Shown here: one piece after another, positions 18,989 to 28,638 of the stretch
How the letters are laid out: each line of letters opens with the position of its first letter
How positions within the stretch are numbered: position 1 is the stretch's first letter
NCBI RefSeq assembly: GCF_023336755.1
Contig: NZ_JALZWP010000004.1
Location: 1-64,000, forward strand
Reading direction: 5' to 3'
Origin: Roseinatronobacter domitianus
GTDB taxonomy: Bacteria; Pseudomonadota; Alphaproteobacteria; Rhodobacterales; Rhodobacteraceae
Length of the DNA: 64,000 nt
The notes under the pieces: model-generated
Seen by the model: the letters and a program-made list of their open reading frames with translations, nothing else
Database searches by the model: none
Told to the model about the DNA's origin: nothing
Made by a program: the position numbers and the translations under genes

Positions 18989-20200
18989 TTACGGCTGAAC
19001 CTCTGCCACGTTGACAAAGCTGCGCAAATCCTGATCGCCTGACAGATCGGCAGTCGCAAAGCTCTCCACAACCGCACTTGGCGTCAACGCAATACTATCC
19101 ACGACCTGCGCGCCCGGCGCAGTTGGGCCGAATGGCTGCCCGTCAACCAGCAAGTACACAGAGCCAGAGTTCCCCGCACGCAGCGTCGCAGCCTGCTCTG
19201 CCTGCGGCACCGCATAGCGTTCGCCCGCATCGAGCACTTTTTCGAACAGCACAGTGCCGTCCGCAGCTCTCACGCGAATCCAGCTTGGACGCACTGCCAA
19301 GACTTCAACTTGCGGCAGGCCCGTGCTGCGGACCTGCACCTCGGGCGCAGGCAATGTCGCTTCGTTCAGCGCCATCTGGATCGCAGAGCCGATATCGTCA
19401 GCTTCTGGCTCAGCTACAGGTTCGGGCCGGATCGCGCCGATGGGGCCGTCACGCGCCACCATAATCGGAGCTTCAAGTGCTTCAGGCCTATACGTGCGCA
19501 CAACGCCCTGCGCAGTGTCGCGCTCGGTCGCCAGGATGTTGCTGTCATCACGCCCTTCCATCGCGGATAACGACACATCGCCCGCAGCACGTTGCGCGGC
19601 ACCGGTTGCAATCGGGTCCAGATCGGCCATGACCTCTGGCGGTTGGTCAGCAGGGGCCAGTTGGACGCGCTGCACTTCTTTCAGGACAGTCCAGCCACCA
19701 TACCCCAGACCGACGACCAGCGCCAAGACAACTGCCACAGAGCCGACGGCGCCAATGTCCAAACGGCGCCAGAATGGGTCGGGATCGTCAGCCAAGCGGG
19801 TGCGCGACAGCAATCCCTGCGACAACTCTCCCGCCATGACGGGTTCCGGGCGCGCCTTGTTTGGCTGGCTGCGGTCCAGGTCAGAATTGATTGCGAAATT
19901 CGTTTCCGCGCAGAACTGGCGATAGCACCAATCCGGGTCCAGCCCCAGATACCGCGCGTAAGAACGCACATACCCCGCCACGAAACTTGGCGCTTCAAAG
20001 GCAGACAGGTCGCCCGCCTCTATCGCCGCAATATAGGTTGCGCGAATGTGCAATTCGCGTTGCACATCCAGAAGCGACTTGCCCATCGTCGCCCGTTCGC
20101 CGCGGATGATGTCACCAAGACGCACCTCGAAATCATCGAAGCCCGTTGGCTGCACGTCATCTACCGGCGCTGCTTTGGGTTTACTGCCAAACCAATTCAT
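18989..20200 (-). CDS. RodZ-like helix-turn-helix membrane protein
   Basis: This 403-residue protein has an N-terminal HTH_25/Xre-like domain (about 27-92, GKSLLDVQRELHI) and a single membrane helix (about 149-173). A periplasmic region with a DUF4115-type domain follows near the C-terminus (PSWIRVRAADGTVLFEKVLDAGE). This is the architecture of RodZ, which links MreB to the cell-wall elongation machinery. The ATG at 20200 follows GGGCGGG; a GTG 30 nt upstream is possible. It sits just upstream of ispG, the common rodZ-ispG order. Confidence 0.82.
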   Translation of the reverse strand: MNWFGSKPKAAPVDDVQPTGFDDFEVRLGDIIRGERATMGKSLLDVQRELHIRATYIAAIEAGDLSAFEAPSFVAGYVRSYARYLGLDPDWCYRQFCAETNFAINSDLDRSQPNKARPEPVMAGELSQGLLSRTRLADDPDPFWRRLDIGAVGSVAVVLALVVGLGYGGWTVLKEVQRVQLAPADQPPEVMADLDPIATGAAQRAAGDVSLSAMEGRDDSNILATERDTAQGVVRTYRPEALEAPIMVARDGPIGAIRPEPVAEPEADDIGSAIQMALNEATLPAPEVQVRSTGLPQVEVLAVRPSWIRVRAADGTVLFEKVLDAGERYAVPQAEQAATLRAGNSGSVYLLVDGQPFGPTAPGAQVVDSIALTPSAVVESFATADLSGDQDLRSFVNVAEVQP

Positions 20201-20324
20201 TGCCCGCCCTTTGACCGCTTTCTTGCTCACCTGAGCCCCCACTCGAACACAAACTCGGCATCTGTGCACCGTTTCATGTGATCATTATACGGGAATTCAT
20301 TGCGAATTGAAGCGTTATCAGTCG

Positions 20325-21548
20325 TTAGGCGGACATTTCGGCACGATTCAGCGCACAATGCGACCAAAGCCCATCCATAGCGCGCACCAAACGGTCAATC
20401 ATCTTGGGATCATGCACCGGCGAGGGCGTAAAGCGCAGCCGTTCGGTTCCGCGTGGCACGGTCGGGAAGTTGATCGGTTGCACATAAATGCCGTGTTCGG
20501 TCAGCAACATATCCGAAATCGCCTTGCAATGCTTGGGATCACCGACATGCACCGGAACAATATGGCTGCCATGGTCAATGATCGGCAAACCCAGCCCGCG
20601 CAGCCGCATTTTCAGGATACTAGCGTTTTCCTGCTGCTTGTCACGCAGATATTGCGCCGTTTTGACATATTCGACAGAGGCCGCAGCGCCAGCCGCCACA
20701 GCTGGCGGCAGCGACGTGGTAAAGATGAAGCCCGGCGCGTAAGAGCGTATCGCGTCACACATTTTGGCCGATGCAGCAATATAGCCGCCCATCACGCCAT
20801 AGGCTTTTGCCAGCGTGCCGTTGATAATGTCGATGCGGTGCATCAACCCGTCACGTTCAGCCACCCCAGCGCCACGCGGGCCATACATGCCAACCGCATG
20901 AACTTCGTCAATATAGGTCAGCGCGCCGAATTCATCGGCCACGTCGCAGATTTCCTTGATCGGGCCGAAATCCCCATCCATGGAGTAGATCGACTCGAAC
21001 GCGATCAGCTTGGGCGCGGCGGGGTCATCTGCGGCCATCAATTCACGCAAATGCGCGACATCATTGTGCCGGAAAATCCGCTTGGCACCACCATTGCGCC
21101 GCACACCTTCGATCATGGAGGCGTGGTTCAGCGCATCAGAGTAGATAATCAAGCCCGGAAACAACTTTGGCAGCGTCGATAGGGTCGCATCATTAGCGAT
21201 GTAGGCAGACGTAAAGAGAAGCGCGGCCTCTTTCCCGTGCAGATCGGCGAGCGACACTTCCAACCGTTTATGATACGCGGTGGTCCCCGAAATGTTGCGC
21301 GTCCCGCCAGACCCGGCACCGGTTGCGTCAAGCGCCTCGTGCATCGCCGCCAGCACGGCCGGGTTTTGCCCCATGCCAAGGTAGTCATTGCCGCACCACA
21401 CCACGATGTCTTGCGTCTGACCGTCGGGGCGGTTCCACACAGCTTTGGGAAAATGATCCTTTTGCCGCTCGATATCGATGAAGGTTCGATAACGCCCTTC
21501 GATATGCAATTGGTTAAGGGCGGCATCGATTGCGGCGCTATAGTTCAC
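20325..21548 (-). CDS. hemA: 5-aminolevulinate synthase
   Basis: This PLP enzyme of the Shemin pathway condenses glycine and succinyl-CoA to ALA, the first step to haem, corrinoids and bacteriochlorophyll. The 407-residue protein has the glycine-rich [10 protein letters not shown] (80-88), IDEVHAVG (213-220) and the PLP lysine in TLAKAYG (Lys248). Its 172-bp upstream region carries a perfect FNR-type palindrome at 21657-21670, consistent with oxygen-responsive control as known for hemA in R. sphaeroides. Confidence 0.97.
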   Translation of the reverse strand: MNYSAAIDAALNQLHIEGRYRTFIDIERQKDHFPKAVWNRPDGQTQDIVVWCGNDYLGMGQNPAVLAAMHEALDATGAGSGGTRNISGTTAYHKRLEVSLADLHGKEAALLFTSAYIANDATLSTLPKLFPGLIIYSDALNHASMIEGVRRNGGAKRIFRHNDVAHLRELMAADDPAAPKLIAFESIYSMDGDFGPIKEICDVADEFGALTYIDEVHAVGMYGPRGAGVAERDGLMHRIDIINGTLAKAYGVMGGYIAASAKMCDAIRSYAPGFIFTTSLPPAVAAGAAASVEYVKTAQYLRDKQQENASILKMRLRGLGLPIIDHGSHIVPVHVGDPKHCKAISDMLLTEHGIYVQPINFPTVPRGTERLRFTPSPVHDPKMIDRLVRAMDGLWSHCALNRAEMSA

Positions 21549-21656
21549 TACCCACTCCCTGGCATCAGCTCGGTATATTCGCTTTTATAGATATTCTTGA
21601 TTCTTGCAAACCAAATTACCCAAGTGCCTGTTTCTCACGCACATTGCGAATGCTCC

Positions 21657-21670
21657 TTGATCTAGATCAA
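21657..21670 (-). promoter_or_regulatory. FnrL box upstream of hemA
   Basis: TTGAT-CTAG-ATCAA is an exact match to the FNR consensus TTGAT-N4-ATCAA and is fully palindromic. It lies about 110 bp upstream of the hemA start, between hemA and the end of the next minus-strand gene, so hemA is the natural target. Confidence 0.85.
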
Positions 21671-21719
21671 TTCCAACCGAAGGTGCAATAGCATCGGGCG
21701 CGCCCAAACGTCGCGCAGT

Positions 21720-22112
21720 TTATTCTGGCTGTATTTCCAAGGCTATAACACAGTCCGGGCCGGGACCTCGCGCCGCGTTGCAGCCCTCTAATGCGGCGCT
21801 GCGTGCGGTTTCAAGGTCGGGCAGGTCTGCCACGGCGACCGCCGATTCCGCCAATAACCCGTCTTTGACCAAACCCTCATCCGGGGACAAAGCCATCGCC
21901 GCAAAACGCGCGCCATCGGGCACGAAAAGCGACAGCGCGTCCTGATTCTGACCAACCAGACGCAGCATCGCGATGCCTTCTTCCGAAAGAAACTCGTGCA
22001 GGTGCAACGTCAGACGCACGCCGCCCAGATTATAGGTTTCAGTTTCGACTTGCTGCGCTTGTGCAGGCAGGACGGCCAGTGCAGCCCCAAAGGCCATACT
22101 CAGTTTCAACAT
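21720..22112 (-). CDS. small secreted protein, DUF6497-like
   Basis: This 130-residue protein has a signal peptide (MLKLSMAFGAALAVLPAQA, cleavage about residue 19) and a mature domain with two cysteines (in GCNAARGPGPDCV). It resembles a small Rhodobacterales-restricted family of unknown function (DUF6497, from memory). The ATG at 22112 starts the signal peptide; upstream codons do not look coding. It is divergent from the M20 peptidase. Confidence 0.7.
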   Translation of the reverse strand: MLKLSMAFGAALAVLPAQAQQVETETYNLGGVRLTLHLHEFLSEEGIAMLRLVGQNQDALSLFVPDGARFAAMALSPDEGLVKDGLLAESAVAVADLPDLETARSAALEGCNAARGPGPDCVIALEIQPE

Positions 22113-22230
22113 GTGACACTCTCCACAATCACGATTCTTGGCTCGAGGCTGGTTATAGTCTTTGCGGCGGGTCTGGACACCCCCAAGGCAGGTGTTACCC
22201 TTCGTCAAATCCTTGCCAGCGGAGCTTAGC

Positions 22231-23613
22231 ATGACCGATACGATCACCCCTGTCCTGTCCCGGATAGACGCCGATTTGCCGCAAGCCCTGGACCGGCTTG
22301 TGGACCTGCTGCGCATCCCGTCAATCTCGACAGATCCCGCGCACAAGGCAGATGTCGAATATGCCGCCGATTGGCTGGTCAAGGACCTGAGCGATATGGG
22401 CTTTTCCGCCCGCAAAGACCCCACAACAGGCCACCCGATGGTGGTTGCGACAGGCGGTGCCGATAATGGCCCGCACCTGTTGTTCTACGGCCATTATGAC
22501 GTGCAGCCGGTGGACCCGCTGCACCTGTGGGACCGCGACCCGTTCGACCCGCAAGTGCAGGACACGCCGCGCGGAAAAGTGATCCGCGCGCGCGGTGCTT
22601 CCGACGACAAGGGCCAGTTGATGACCTTTCTGGAAGCCTGCCGCGCGTGGCTGGCGGTGCATGGCAGCCTGCCGGTGAAATTGACCTTCTTTCTGGAAGG
22701 CGAAGAGGAAAGCGGCTCGCCTTCACTTGTGCCCTATATGAAGGCGCATGCCGACGCGCTGAAAGCCGATATCGCGCTGATCTGCGACACCGGGATGTAT
22801 GACGCGCAAACCCCCGCCATTACCACCATGCTGCGCGGCTTGCTGGGCGAGGAAGTGACAATCCACGCCGCCGACCGCGACCTGCATTCAGGCATGTTCG
22901 GAGGGGCGGCGATGAACCCCGCGCGGGTGCTGGCGCGCATTCTGGCCGACCTGCATGACGATCAGGGCCGCGTGACCGTGCCGGGCTTTTACGATGACGT
23001 GCCGGACCTGCCCGCCGATATTCGTGCGCAATGGGCGGGCTTGGGTTTTAATGCCGAAGCATTTTTGGGACAAGTTGGGTTGCGCCTGCCTGCGGGCGAG
23101 CAGGACCGCAGCGCGCTGGAGATGATCTGGGCACGCCCGACCTGCGAGATTAACGGCATGATTTCGGGCTATACCGGCGCGGGGTTCAAGACCGTGCTGC
23201 CCGCACAAGCCAGCGCCAAGATCAGCTTCCGGCTGGTCGGCGCGCAAGACCCGCACAAGATCCGGGCCGCGTTCCGTGATTTCGTGCAGGCCCGCCTGCC
23301 GGATGATTGCCGCGTGGAATTTGCCGATCACGGGGCCTCGCCCGCCTCGACCATGTCCACCGACCACCCAGCCTTTGAGGCCGCACGCCAAGCCCTAAGC
23401 GCGGAGTGGCCCAAACCCGCAGCCTTCGTGGGGTCTGGCGGGTCGATCCCGATCGCCGGGTATTTCAAGACCATCCTTGAAATGGATTCGATGCTGGTAG
23501 GCTTCGCCAAGGAGGATGACGCGATACACTCGCCAAATGAAAAGTATGACCTGGACAGCTTCCATCGCGGCATTCGCTCTTGGGCGCGCATTATCGACGC
23601 GGTGTCAAAGGCT
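22231..23613 (+). CDS. M20 family metallopeptidase (dipeptidase-like)
   Basis: This zinc-dependent peptidase of 460 residues has the M20 metal and catalytic motifs in order: YGHYDVQPVD, RGASDDKGQ, and EGEEESGS with the catalytic Glu pair. A dimerisation insert follows, with the final metal His in the segment near DDAIHSPNE at the C-terminus. This subgroup (M20 dipeptidases) cleaves dipeptides; the exact substrate is not evident. The start at 22231 is favoured by GGAG 7 nt upstream. The P450 gene begins inside its stop codon. Confidence 0.92.
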
Positions 23614-24812
23614 TGAGCAGTTTTCCGGACAGCTTGCCAAAGTTTGCCCAAAACCCGACGGATGTTCGATTTGTGCAAGACCCCTACCCAGCCTATGACC
23701 GGATGCGCGCGCTTGGGCCACTGGTGTATTGGCAGGATTACGCCCTGCCCTGCACCACCAGCTTCGCGGCAACAAACGCGGTTCTGCGTGACCGGCGCTT
23801 TGGGCGGGTGCCGCTGGAACCGCCCACCATACCGCCGCATCTGGCCCCGTTCTATGCAATCGAAGCGCATTCCATGCTGGAACTGGAACCGCCGCGCCAT
23901 ACCCGCCTGCGCGGGTTGGTGCTGCGGGCTTTCACCTCGCGCCGGATCGCGGCGCTTGCACCGGAAATCGACGCGCTGGCGCATGGTCTGATCGACACGC
24001 TGCCGGGGGACGAATTTGATCTGCTGGAACATTTCGCACGACCGCTGCCCGTCATCATCATTGCCCGGCTTTTGGGTGTGCCAGAATCAATGACCGCCGA
24101 CCTGTTGCGCTGGTCCAACGCCATGGTCGGAATGTATCAGGCCGGACGCAGCCGCGCGATGGAAGACGCGGCCGCTGTTGCCGCCACCGAATTCAGCGCC
24201 TTTCTGCGCGACTATATCGACGCAAGGCGCGCGCGCCCGGCGGATGACCTGGTAACCCATCTGATTGCGGCAGAAGAGGACGGGCAGACGCTATCTACCG
24301 AGGAAATGATCGCCACCTGCATCCTGCTGTTGAACGCCGGGCACGAGGCGACGGTGCACAGCTTGGGGTTGGCCGTGAAAACCTTGCTGCAGCATGGCCT
24401 GTGGCCTGCCCCGATCACAGACGCGCTGGTCGAGGAATGTCTGCGCTATGATCCGGCGCTGCACCTGTTCACCCGCTGGGCCTATGACGACATAGATGTG
24501 ATGGGCGTGACAATTCCGCGCGGCGCGCAACTTGCCTGCCTGCTGGGTGCTGCGAACCGCTGCCCGCGCCAGTGGGACCAGCCCAATAAGTTTGACCCCA
24601 CGCGCCCCGCCAAACCACATACCGGTTTCGGCGCGGGGCTGCATTTTTGCCTTGGTGCGCCACTGGCGCGGCTGGAATTGCAGCGGGCCTTGTCGGTGCT
24701 TGGCGCCCGCCTGCCCCGGCTGACACTTGCCGCGCCCCCACAACTTGCGGATATTTACCATTTCCACGGGCTAGAGCGGTTGATCGTCGCGCAAGGCACG
24801 CCTTCCCCTTGA
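23613..24812 (+). CDS. cytochrome P450
   Basis: This is a 399-residue class I-type soluble P450. It has the I-helix oxygen-binding segment NAGHEATVHS, the ExxR pair in EECLRYDP and the haem-thiolate loop FGAGLHFCLG with the ligand cysteine near residue 346. The start is taken as TTG at 23613, overlapping the upstream stop as TTGA; an in-frame TTG at 23580 is the alternative. No ferredoxin or ferredoxin reductase gene is nearby, so the electron donor must be encoded elsewhere. The substrate is unknown. Confidence 0.88.
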   Translation: MSSFPDSLPKFAQNPTDVRFVQDPYPAYDRMRALGPLVYWQDYALPCTTSFAATNAVLRDRRFGRVPLEPPTIPPHLAPFYAIEAHSMLELEPPRHTRLRGLVLRAFTSRRIAALAPEIDALAHGLIDTLPGDEFDLLEHFARPLPVIIIARLLGVPESMTADLLRWSNAMVGMYQAGRSRAMEDAAAVAATEFSAFLRDYIDARRARPADDLVTHLIAAEEDGQTLSTEEMIATCILLLNAGHEATVHSLGLAVKTLLQHGLWPAPITDALVEECLRYDPALHLFTRWAYDDIDVMGVTIPRGAQLACLLGAANRCPRQWDQPNKFDPTRPAKPHTGFGAGLHFCLGAPLARLELQRALSVLGARLPRLTLAAPPQLADIYHFHGLERLIVAQGTPSP

Positions 24813-24884
24813 ACCTTTGCGGCATATGTTTCAAACACAAGCCAAACACGATGGCCCGGCCATTCCAAAGCAGGACGATACGGC

Positions 24885-25856
24885 ATGACAGACCTCAACA
24901 GGCCCACCGAAGATATCTCTGTCCGCGATGTGTTCGGGATAGACAGCGACATGACCGTGAAGGGGTTTGCAGAGGCCGGCGACCGTGTGCCCGCGCTGGA
25001 CCCGACCTACAAGTTCGACCCCGACACGACCTTGGCCATTCTGGCAGGCTTTGCCTATAATCGTCGCGTCATGATCCAAGGCTATCACGGCACCGGCAAA
25101 TCCACCCATATCGAGCAGGTGGCAGCGCGGTTGAACTGGCCTTCGGTGCGGGTGAACCTGGACAGCCATATCAGCCGGATCGACCTCATCGGCAAAGATG
25201 CGATCAAACTGCGCGACGGCGTGCAGGTCACGGAATTCCAGGACGGCATTCTGCCTTGGGCCCTGCGCAACCCCGTGGCGATTGTGTTTGACGAATATGA
25301 CGCTGGCCGTCCCGATGTGATGTTCGTCATCCAGCGTGTTCTGGAACATGACGGCAAGCTGACATTGTTGGACCAGAACGAAATCATTACGCCGCACCCC
25401 TCCTTCCGGCTGTTCGCGACTGCCAACACGGTGGGCTTGGGCGACACCACGGGTCTGTATCACGGCACACAGCAGATCAACCAGGCACAGATGGACCGCT
25501 GGTCGCTGGTCGCCACGTTGAACTACCTGAGCCATGATGCCGAAGTCGCCATCGTGCTGTCGAAGAACCCGACCTATAATACCGCCGCGGGCCGTAAAGA
25601 AATCAGCCAGATGGTCACGGTTGCGGATATGACGCGCACCGCCTTCATGAATGGCGACCTGTCGACTGTCATGAGCCCGCGAACGGTCATTAACTGGGCC
25701 GAGAATGCGCGGATTTTCCGGTCGGTCGGCTATGCGTTCCGGTTGTCCTTCATGAACAAATGCGACGAGTTGGAGCGCCAGACCGTGGCAGAGTTCTACC
25801 AACGCTGCTTTGACGAAGAACTGCCCGAATCGGCGGCCAGCATGAGCCTGGGATGA
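24885..25856 (+). CDS. cobS: aerobic cobaltochelatase subunit CobS
   Basis: This AAA+ ATPase of the CobNST complex inserts cobalt into hydrogenobyrinic acid a,c-diamide in aerobic B12 synthesis. The 323-residue protein has Walker [10 protein letters not shown] (66-74), Walker [10 protein letters not shown] near 143 and FRLFATANT (sensor 1). The cognate cobT starts only 2.8 kb downstream, after five unrelated genes. The SNase gene overlaps the cobS stop by 4 nt. Confidence 0.96.
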   Translation: MTDLNRPTEDISVRDVFGIDSDMTVKGFAEAGDRVPALDPTYKFDPDTTLAILAGFAYNRRVMIQGYHGTGKSTHIEQVAARLNWPSVRVNLDSHISRIDLIGKDAIKLRDGVQVTEFQDGILPWALRNPVAIVFDEYDAGRPDVMFVIQRVLEHDGKLTLLDQNEIITPHPSFRLFATANTVGLGDTTGLYHGTQQINQAQMDRWSLVATLNYLSHDAEVAIVLSKNPTYNTAAGRKEISQMVTVADMTRTAFMNGDLSTVMSPRTVINWAENARIFRSVGYAFRLSFMNKCDELERQTVAEFYQRCFDEELPESAASMSLG

Positions 25857-26290
25857 GGCTTTTCGCGGCGCTGGCAACCAGTGTTGTTGTGGCTTGCACA
25901 GCGCCCGAAACCCCGTCTGCCCCCGCAACCGGGAGGAGCACGTTTGAACAATCCGGCTGTCGTATAAGCCGGGTTGTGGATGGCGATACGATTACGATCA
26001 CCTGCCCGGACACCGCGCGCCGAAATGTTCGCCTGACCGGTTTCGATACCCCGGAAACCTACAAACCGCAATGCGCAGGCGAAGAAAGGCTTGGGCAGGC
26101 CGCGACGCTGCACCTGAGACGCTTGATCGCACAAGCGAGCATGGTGGACCTGCGCACAAGTGGCACCGACCGATATGGGCGGTTGTTGGGACGATTGGCG
26201 CTGGATGGCGTGGATGTCGCGCGCGCGATGATCGCAGAGGGGCTGGCCGTGCCCTATTCCGGGGGCAAACGGCGCAACTGGTGTGTCTAG
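25853..26290 (+). CDS. thermonuclease-family lipoprotein (SNase fold)
   Basis: This 145-residue protein has a lipoprotein signal peptide (lipobox VVAC, Cys15) and a staphylococcal-nuclease-like OB fold. The catalytic elements are present: DGDTI, Arg in [11 protein letters not shown] with the Glu, and Arg in [10 protein letters not shown]. It is predicted to be a membrane-anchored periplasmic nuclease. Its ATGA overlap with cobS means translational coupling, but no functional link to cobalt insertion is known. Confidence 0.85.
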   Translation: MRLFAALATSVVVACTAPETPSAPATGRSTFEQSGCRISRVVDGDTITITCPDTARRNVRLTGFDTPETYKPQCAGEERLGQAATLHLRRLIAQASMVDLRTSGTDRYGRLLGRLALDGVDVARAMIAEGLAVPYSGGKRRNWCV

Positions 26291-26318
26291 GGCTGGGTTC
26301 ATCATCATATGTCGAGTT

Positions 26319-26366
26319 TAAACGGAAAATGTAAACGAACCGTTTATGTTGAGGTCACTCAACATA
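26319..26366. promoter_or_regulatory. nested inverted repeats, operator candidate
   Basis: Two palindromes lie side by side. TAAACG-AAC-CGTTTA spans 26332-26346, with a further TAAACGG at 26319. A perfect 9-bp repeat, TATGTTGAG-GTCA-CTCAACATA, spans 26345-26366. They lie 56 bp before the secreted protein gene at 26422. No T-tract follows, so a regulator site is more likely than a terminator. The binding protein is unknown. Confidence 0.5.
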
Positions 26367-26421
26367 GTTATTCACAATAAGCTGACCCCCGACCCCGGGC
26401 GCATCGTGTTATCCAACTTCC

Positions 26422-26778
26422 ATGAAAACGTATTTTGCTACAATTTTCTGGCTTCTTGCCATCATGCTACCTGTTCAGGGCGCGGATGTTGAGGCCGTGA
26501 CGATCGCGCGGAATGCGGATGGCAGTTTTCATATTGCTGTCACCGTGTCCTCTGACGAGACAGGCTGGGACAAATACGCCGACAAATGGGAAGTTCTTGG
26601 CCCGGATGGCACGGTGCTGGGCACGCGCATTTTGCACCATCCGCATGTCCATGAACAACCTTTCACCCGCAGCCTGCCAGCTTTGGGTCTGCCGCCACAG
26701 ATCACCACAATTCGGGTTCGGGCGCATGACAGCGTCGAAGGCTTTGTTGGGGCAGAGCAGGTCGTTCCAGTTCCGTAG
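26422..26778 (+). CDS. small exported protein of unknown function
   Basis: This 118-residue protein has a clear signal peptide (FWLLAIMLPVQGA, cleavage about residue 20). The mature part, about 98 residues, is predicted beta-rich with a conserved-looking HHPHVHEQPF segment that could bind a metal. I do not recognise a characterised family. It lies alone between the SNase gene and a surface-type lipoprotein gene, behind a palindromic region. Confidence 0.7.
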   Translation: MKTYFATIFWLLAIMLPVQGADVEAVTIARNADGSFHIAVTVSSDETGWDKYADKWEVLGPDGTVLGTRILHHPHVHEQPFTRSLPALGLPPQITTIRVRAHDSVEGFVGAEQVVPVP

Positions 26779-26887
26779 ATTGTAGCGTGAGCGCAGATAA
26801 TTCCCCGGTTCAGCCTTAATTCCCCCCCAGCTTGGCCACAAAGACAGACAATACAGGGGGCAATCAGATCTTTCAGGATTGCCCACC

Positions 26888-27802
26888 ATGCTTATTCGTG
26901 TCGCCTCTGCTCTTTCTGTCGTAACGTTGCTCTCGGCTTGTAGCGGTGGTGCGCTGTCACCGACCTCTGGCAGCGTATCCACCACTAGCGGCAATATGCC
27001 AAATGTTCTGGCGCAATCGGGGCAGGGCAATTCCGGCGGCGTGGTCGCAAACGGCCCACCGGCTTCGGGCATAGAGGCGACCATGCGCTACAATGGTGTT
27101 TCTGGACGGGGCAGCGGTGCGCGGATCGATTTTCATAATGGCGACCTTACGGGCGTGGCAATCACTTGCACGCGTGCCGGAGGCGGCGCGACGGTCCCGG
27201 AATGCGATGTTGTCAATGCGGACAGCGCATGGTTGGTGAATGAGTTGAGCGGGCGTTATGCCTATGCCGGGGGCTTCGCCGTTAACGGGCATGGACCTGA
27301 CGCAGATCAAGACAGTTTCGTCACCATCCATTCCGGTCCGGGTCAGCAAGCGGATGAAAGCGTGGTGCTCCCCGGCGAAAGCGTGGAATATCGCGGCAGG
27401 TTTCAGGCCGGGGCTTCGCTCATCCAAGGAGGTGTGCAATATGACGGTCGCGCCACCGGGTCGGTCGATCTGACAGCGGATTTCACATCTGGCACCCTGT
27501 CGGCAGAGTTTCAGGGGCTATTGCGCGACGACACCGACAATTCTTACGCCGATCTGGCCGCAGGATTCGAGGGCGCGTTGATCGGACCGGACGGTCGATT
27601 CTACAATTCCGACGGCACGGTGCTGTCTTACAATGGTACGCAGGCTTGGGGGGAATTGGATGGTGCTTTTTACGGTCCTAATGCCGAGGAAGTCGCCGGC
27701 ACCTTCGGCTTTGGCAACGCATCGGGCGGGATGACCGGCATTCTTCTGGGCTGTTCCGAATATACGCTGACGAATTGCGTTGCGCCCAGCCCCGGATTTT
27801 AA
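26888..27802 (+). CDS. lipoprotein with transferrin-binding-protein-like beta-barrel
   Basis: This 304-residue lipoprotein (lipobox LSAC, Cys18) has a Gly/Ser-rich linker to about residue 60. The C-terminal half resembles the TbpB-type beta-barrel: repeated short strands, TGSVDLTADFTSGTLSAEF, then GAFYGPNAEEVAGTFGFG, the segment most typical of this fold. Proteins of this kind sit on the outer membrane, often after export by a Slam protein; no Slam gene is in the window. The ATG at 26888 follows AGGA; a TTG 9 nt earlier is unlikely. The ligand is unknown. Confidence 0.72.
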   Translation: MLIRVASALSVVTLLSACSGGALSPTSGSVSTTSGNMPNVLAQSGQGNSGGVVANGPPASGIEATMRYNGVSGRGSGARIDFHNGDLTGVAITCTRAGGGATVPECDVVNADSAWLVNELSGRYAYAGGFAVNGHGPDADQDSFVTIHSGPGQQADESVVLPGESVEYRGRFQAGASLIQGGVQYDGRATGSVDLTADFTSGTLSAEFQGLLRDDTDNSYADLAAGFEGALIGPDGRFYNSDGTVLSYNGTQAWGELDGAFYGPNAEEVAGTFGFGNASGGMTGILLGCSEYTLTNCVAPSPGF

Positions 27803-27859
27803 CGGCAGCGCCGGTTGACCCGCGCCCGGTTGGGGGCGCGGGGTATCATATCTGAAGGT

Positions 27860-28468
27860 TCAGGCAGCTTTTGCCGCGTTTTCCCGGCGGGCGGCCATGG
27901 TAGCACGGGTCCACCAGTCCAGTTCGGACAGCATGGCATCGGCAGAGCCACCGATGCTGGCTTCAAGCGACTCGATCGGCTTGGGGTCGCCGCCCATCGG
28001 GTGCACACTAAAGAAATCGCCGCCGCCGATATGAACCGCAGACCGGGTGGACGCCATTTGCAGCTCTATCCCGATGGCGCGCAAATGTTCCGCCGCGCGC
28101 GCAGCCCCCACGCCGCCATAGCCGACAATACCAAACGCTTTGTGGTTCCATTCCAGATAGGCTTGGTCCAGGGCGTTTTTCAGCACCGCCGTGATCGAGT
28201 GGTTGTATTCTGGCGTCACGAAAATGAACCCGTCATACTGTGCGAGAGTCTGTTGCCATTTCACGGCGGCGGGGTCTTCGCTGGGCATCCACAGGTTGGA
28301 CGCCATTTCGTTGAACAAGGGCAGCGGATGGTCTTTCAGGTCGATCAGGTCAACATCCCAATCGCCACGCGCCTTTGCGCGGGCCACGATCCATTCGGCC
28401 GGGGCCAGCCCGAAACGGCTGTCGCGGGTGCTGCCAAGGATTACGCCGATGCGGGGGGTCTGGGTCAT
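27860..28468 (-). CDS. NADPH-dependent FMN reductase
   Basis: This 202-residue flavodoxin-fold oxidoreductase has the FMN phosphate loop GSTRDSRFG near residue 12 and the family motif TPEYNHSITAVLKNALD near residue 85. It reduces FMN or quinones with NAD(P)H. It is transcribed against cobS and cobT, which shows that those two genes are no longer a single operon here. Confidence 0.9.
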   Translation of the reverse strand: MTQTPRIGVILGSTRDSRFGLAPAEWIVARAKARGDWDVDLIDLKDHPLPLFNEMASNLWMPSEDPAAVKWQQTLAQYDGFIFVTPEYNHSITAVLKNALDQAYLEWNHKAFGIVGYGGVGAARAAEHLRAIGIELQMASTRSAVHIGGGDFFSVHPMGGDPKPIESLEASIGGSADAMLSELDWWTRATMAARRENAAKAA

Positions 28469-28638
28469 TCTGAGTCTCCGGTGTGATAAGTTTCTGTGTC
28501 ACATATCTGCGCGGATCAGCCGCTGCGAAAGCTTCGTTTCTGCACAGGCCCTGTGCGAAGCAGCAGAGTGTTTCCTTTTCTTTCGCAAGGCGCTGGTCTA
28601 TCTGTGACGCAGACCCAAAGCACAGGCCCCGGTGACGC

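Noticed and set aside
21629-21643. PpsR-type TGT...ACA site upstream of hemA
   Set aside because: The spacer is 9 nt rather than 12, so it does not fit the PpsR/CrtJ consensus.
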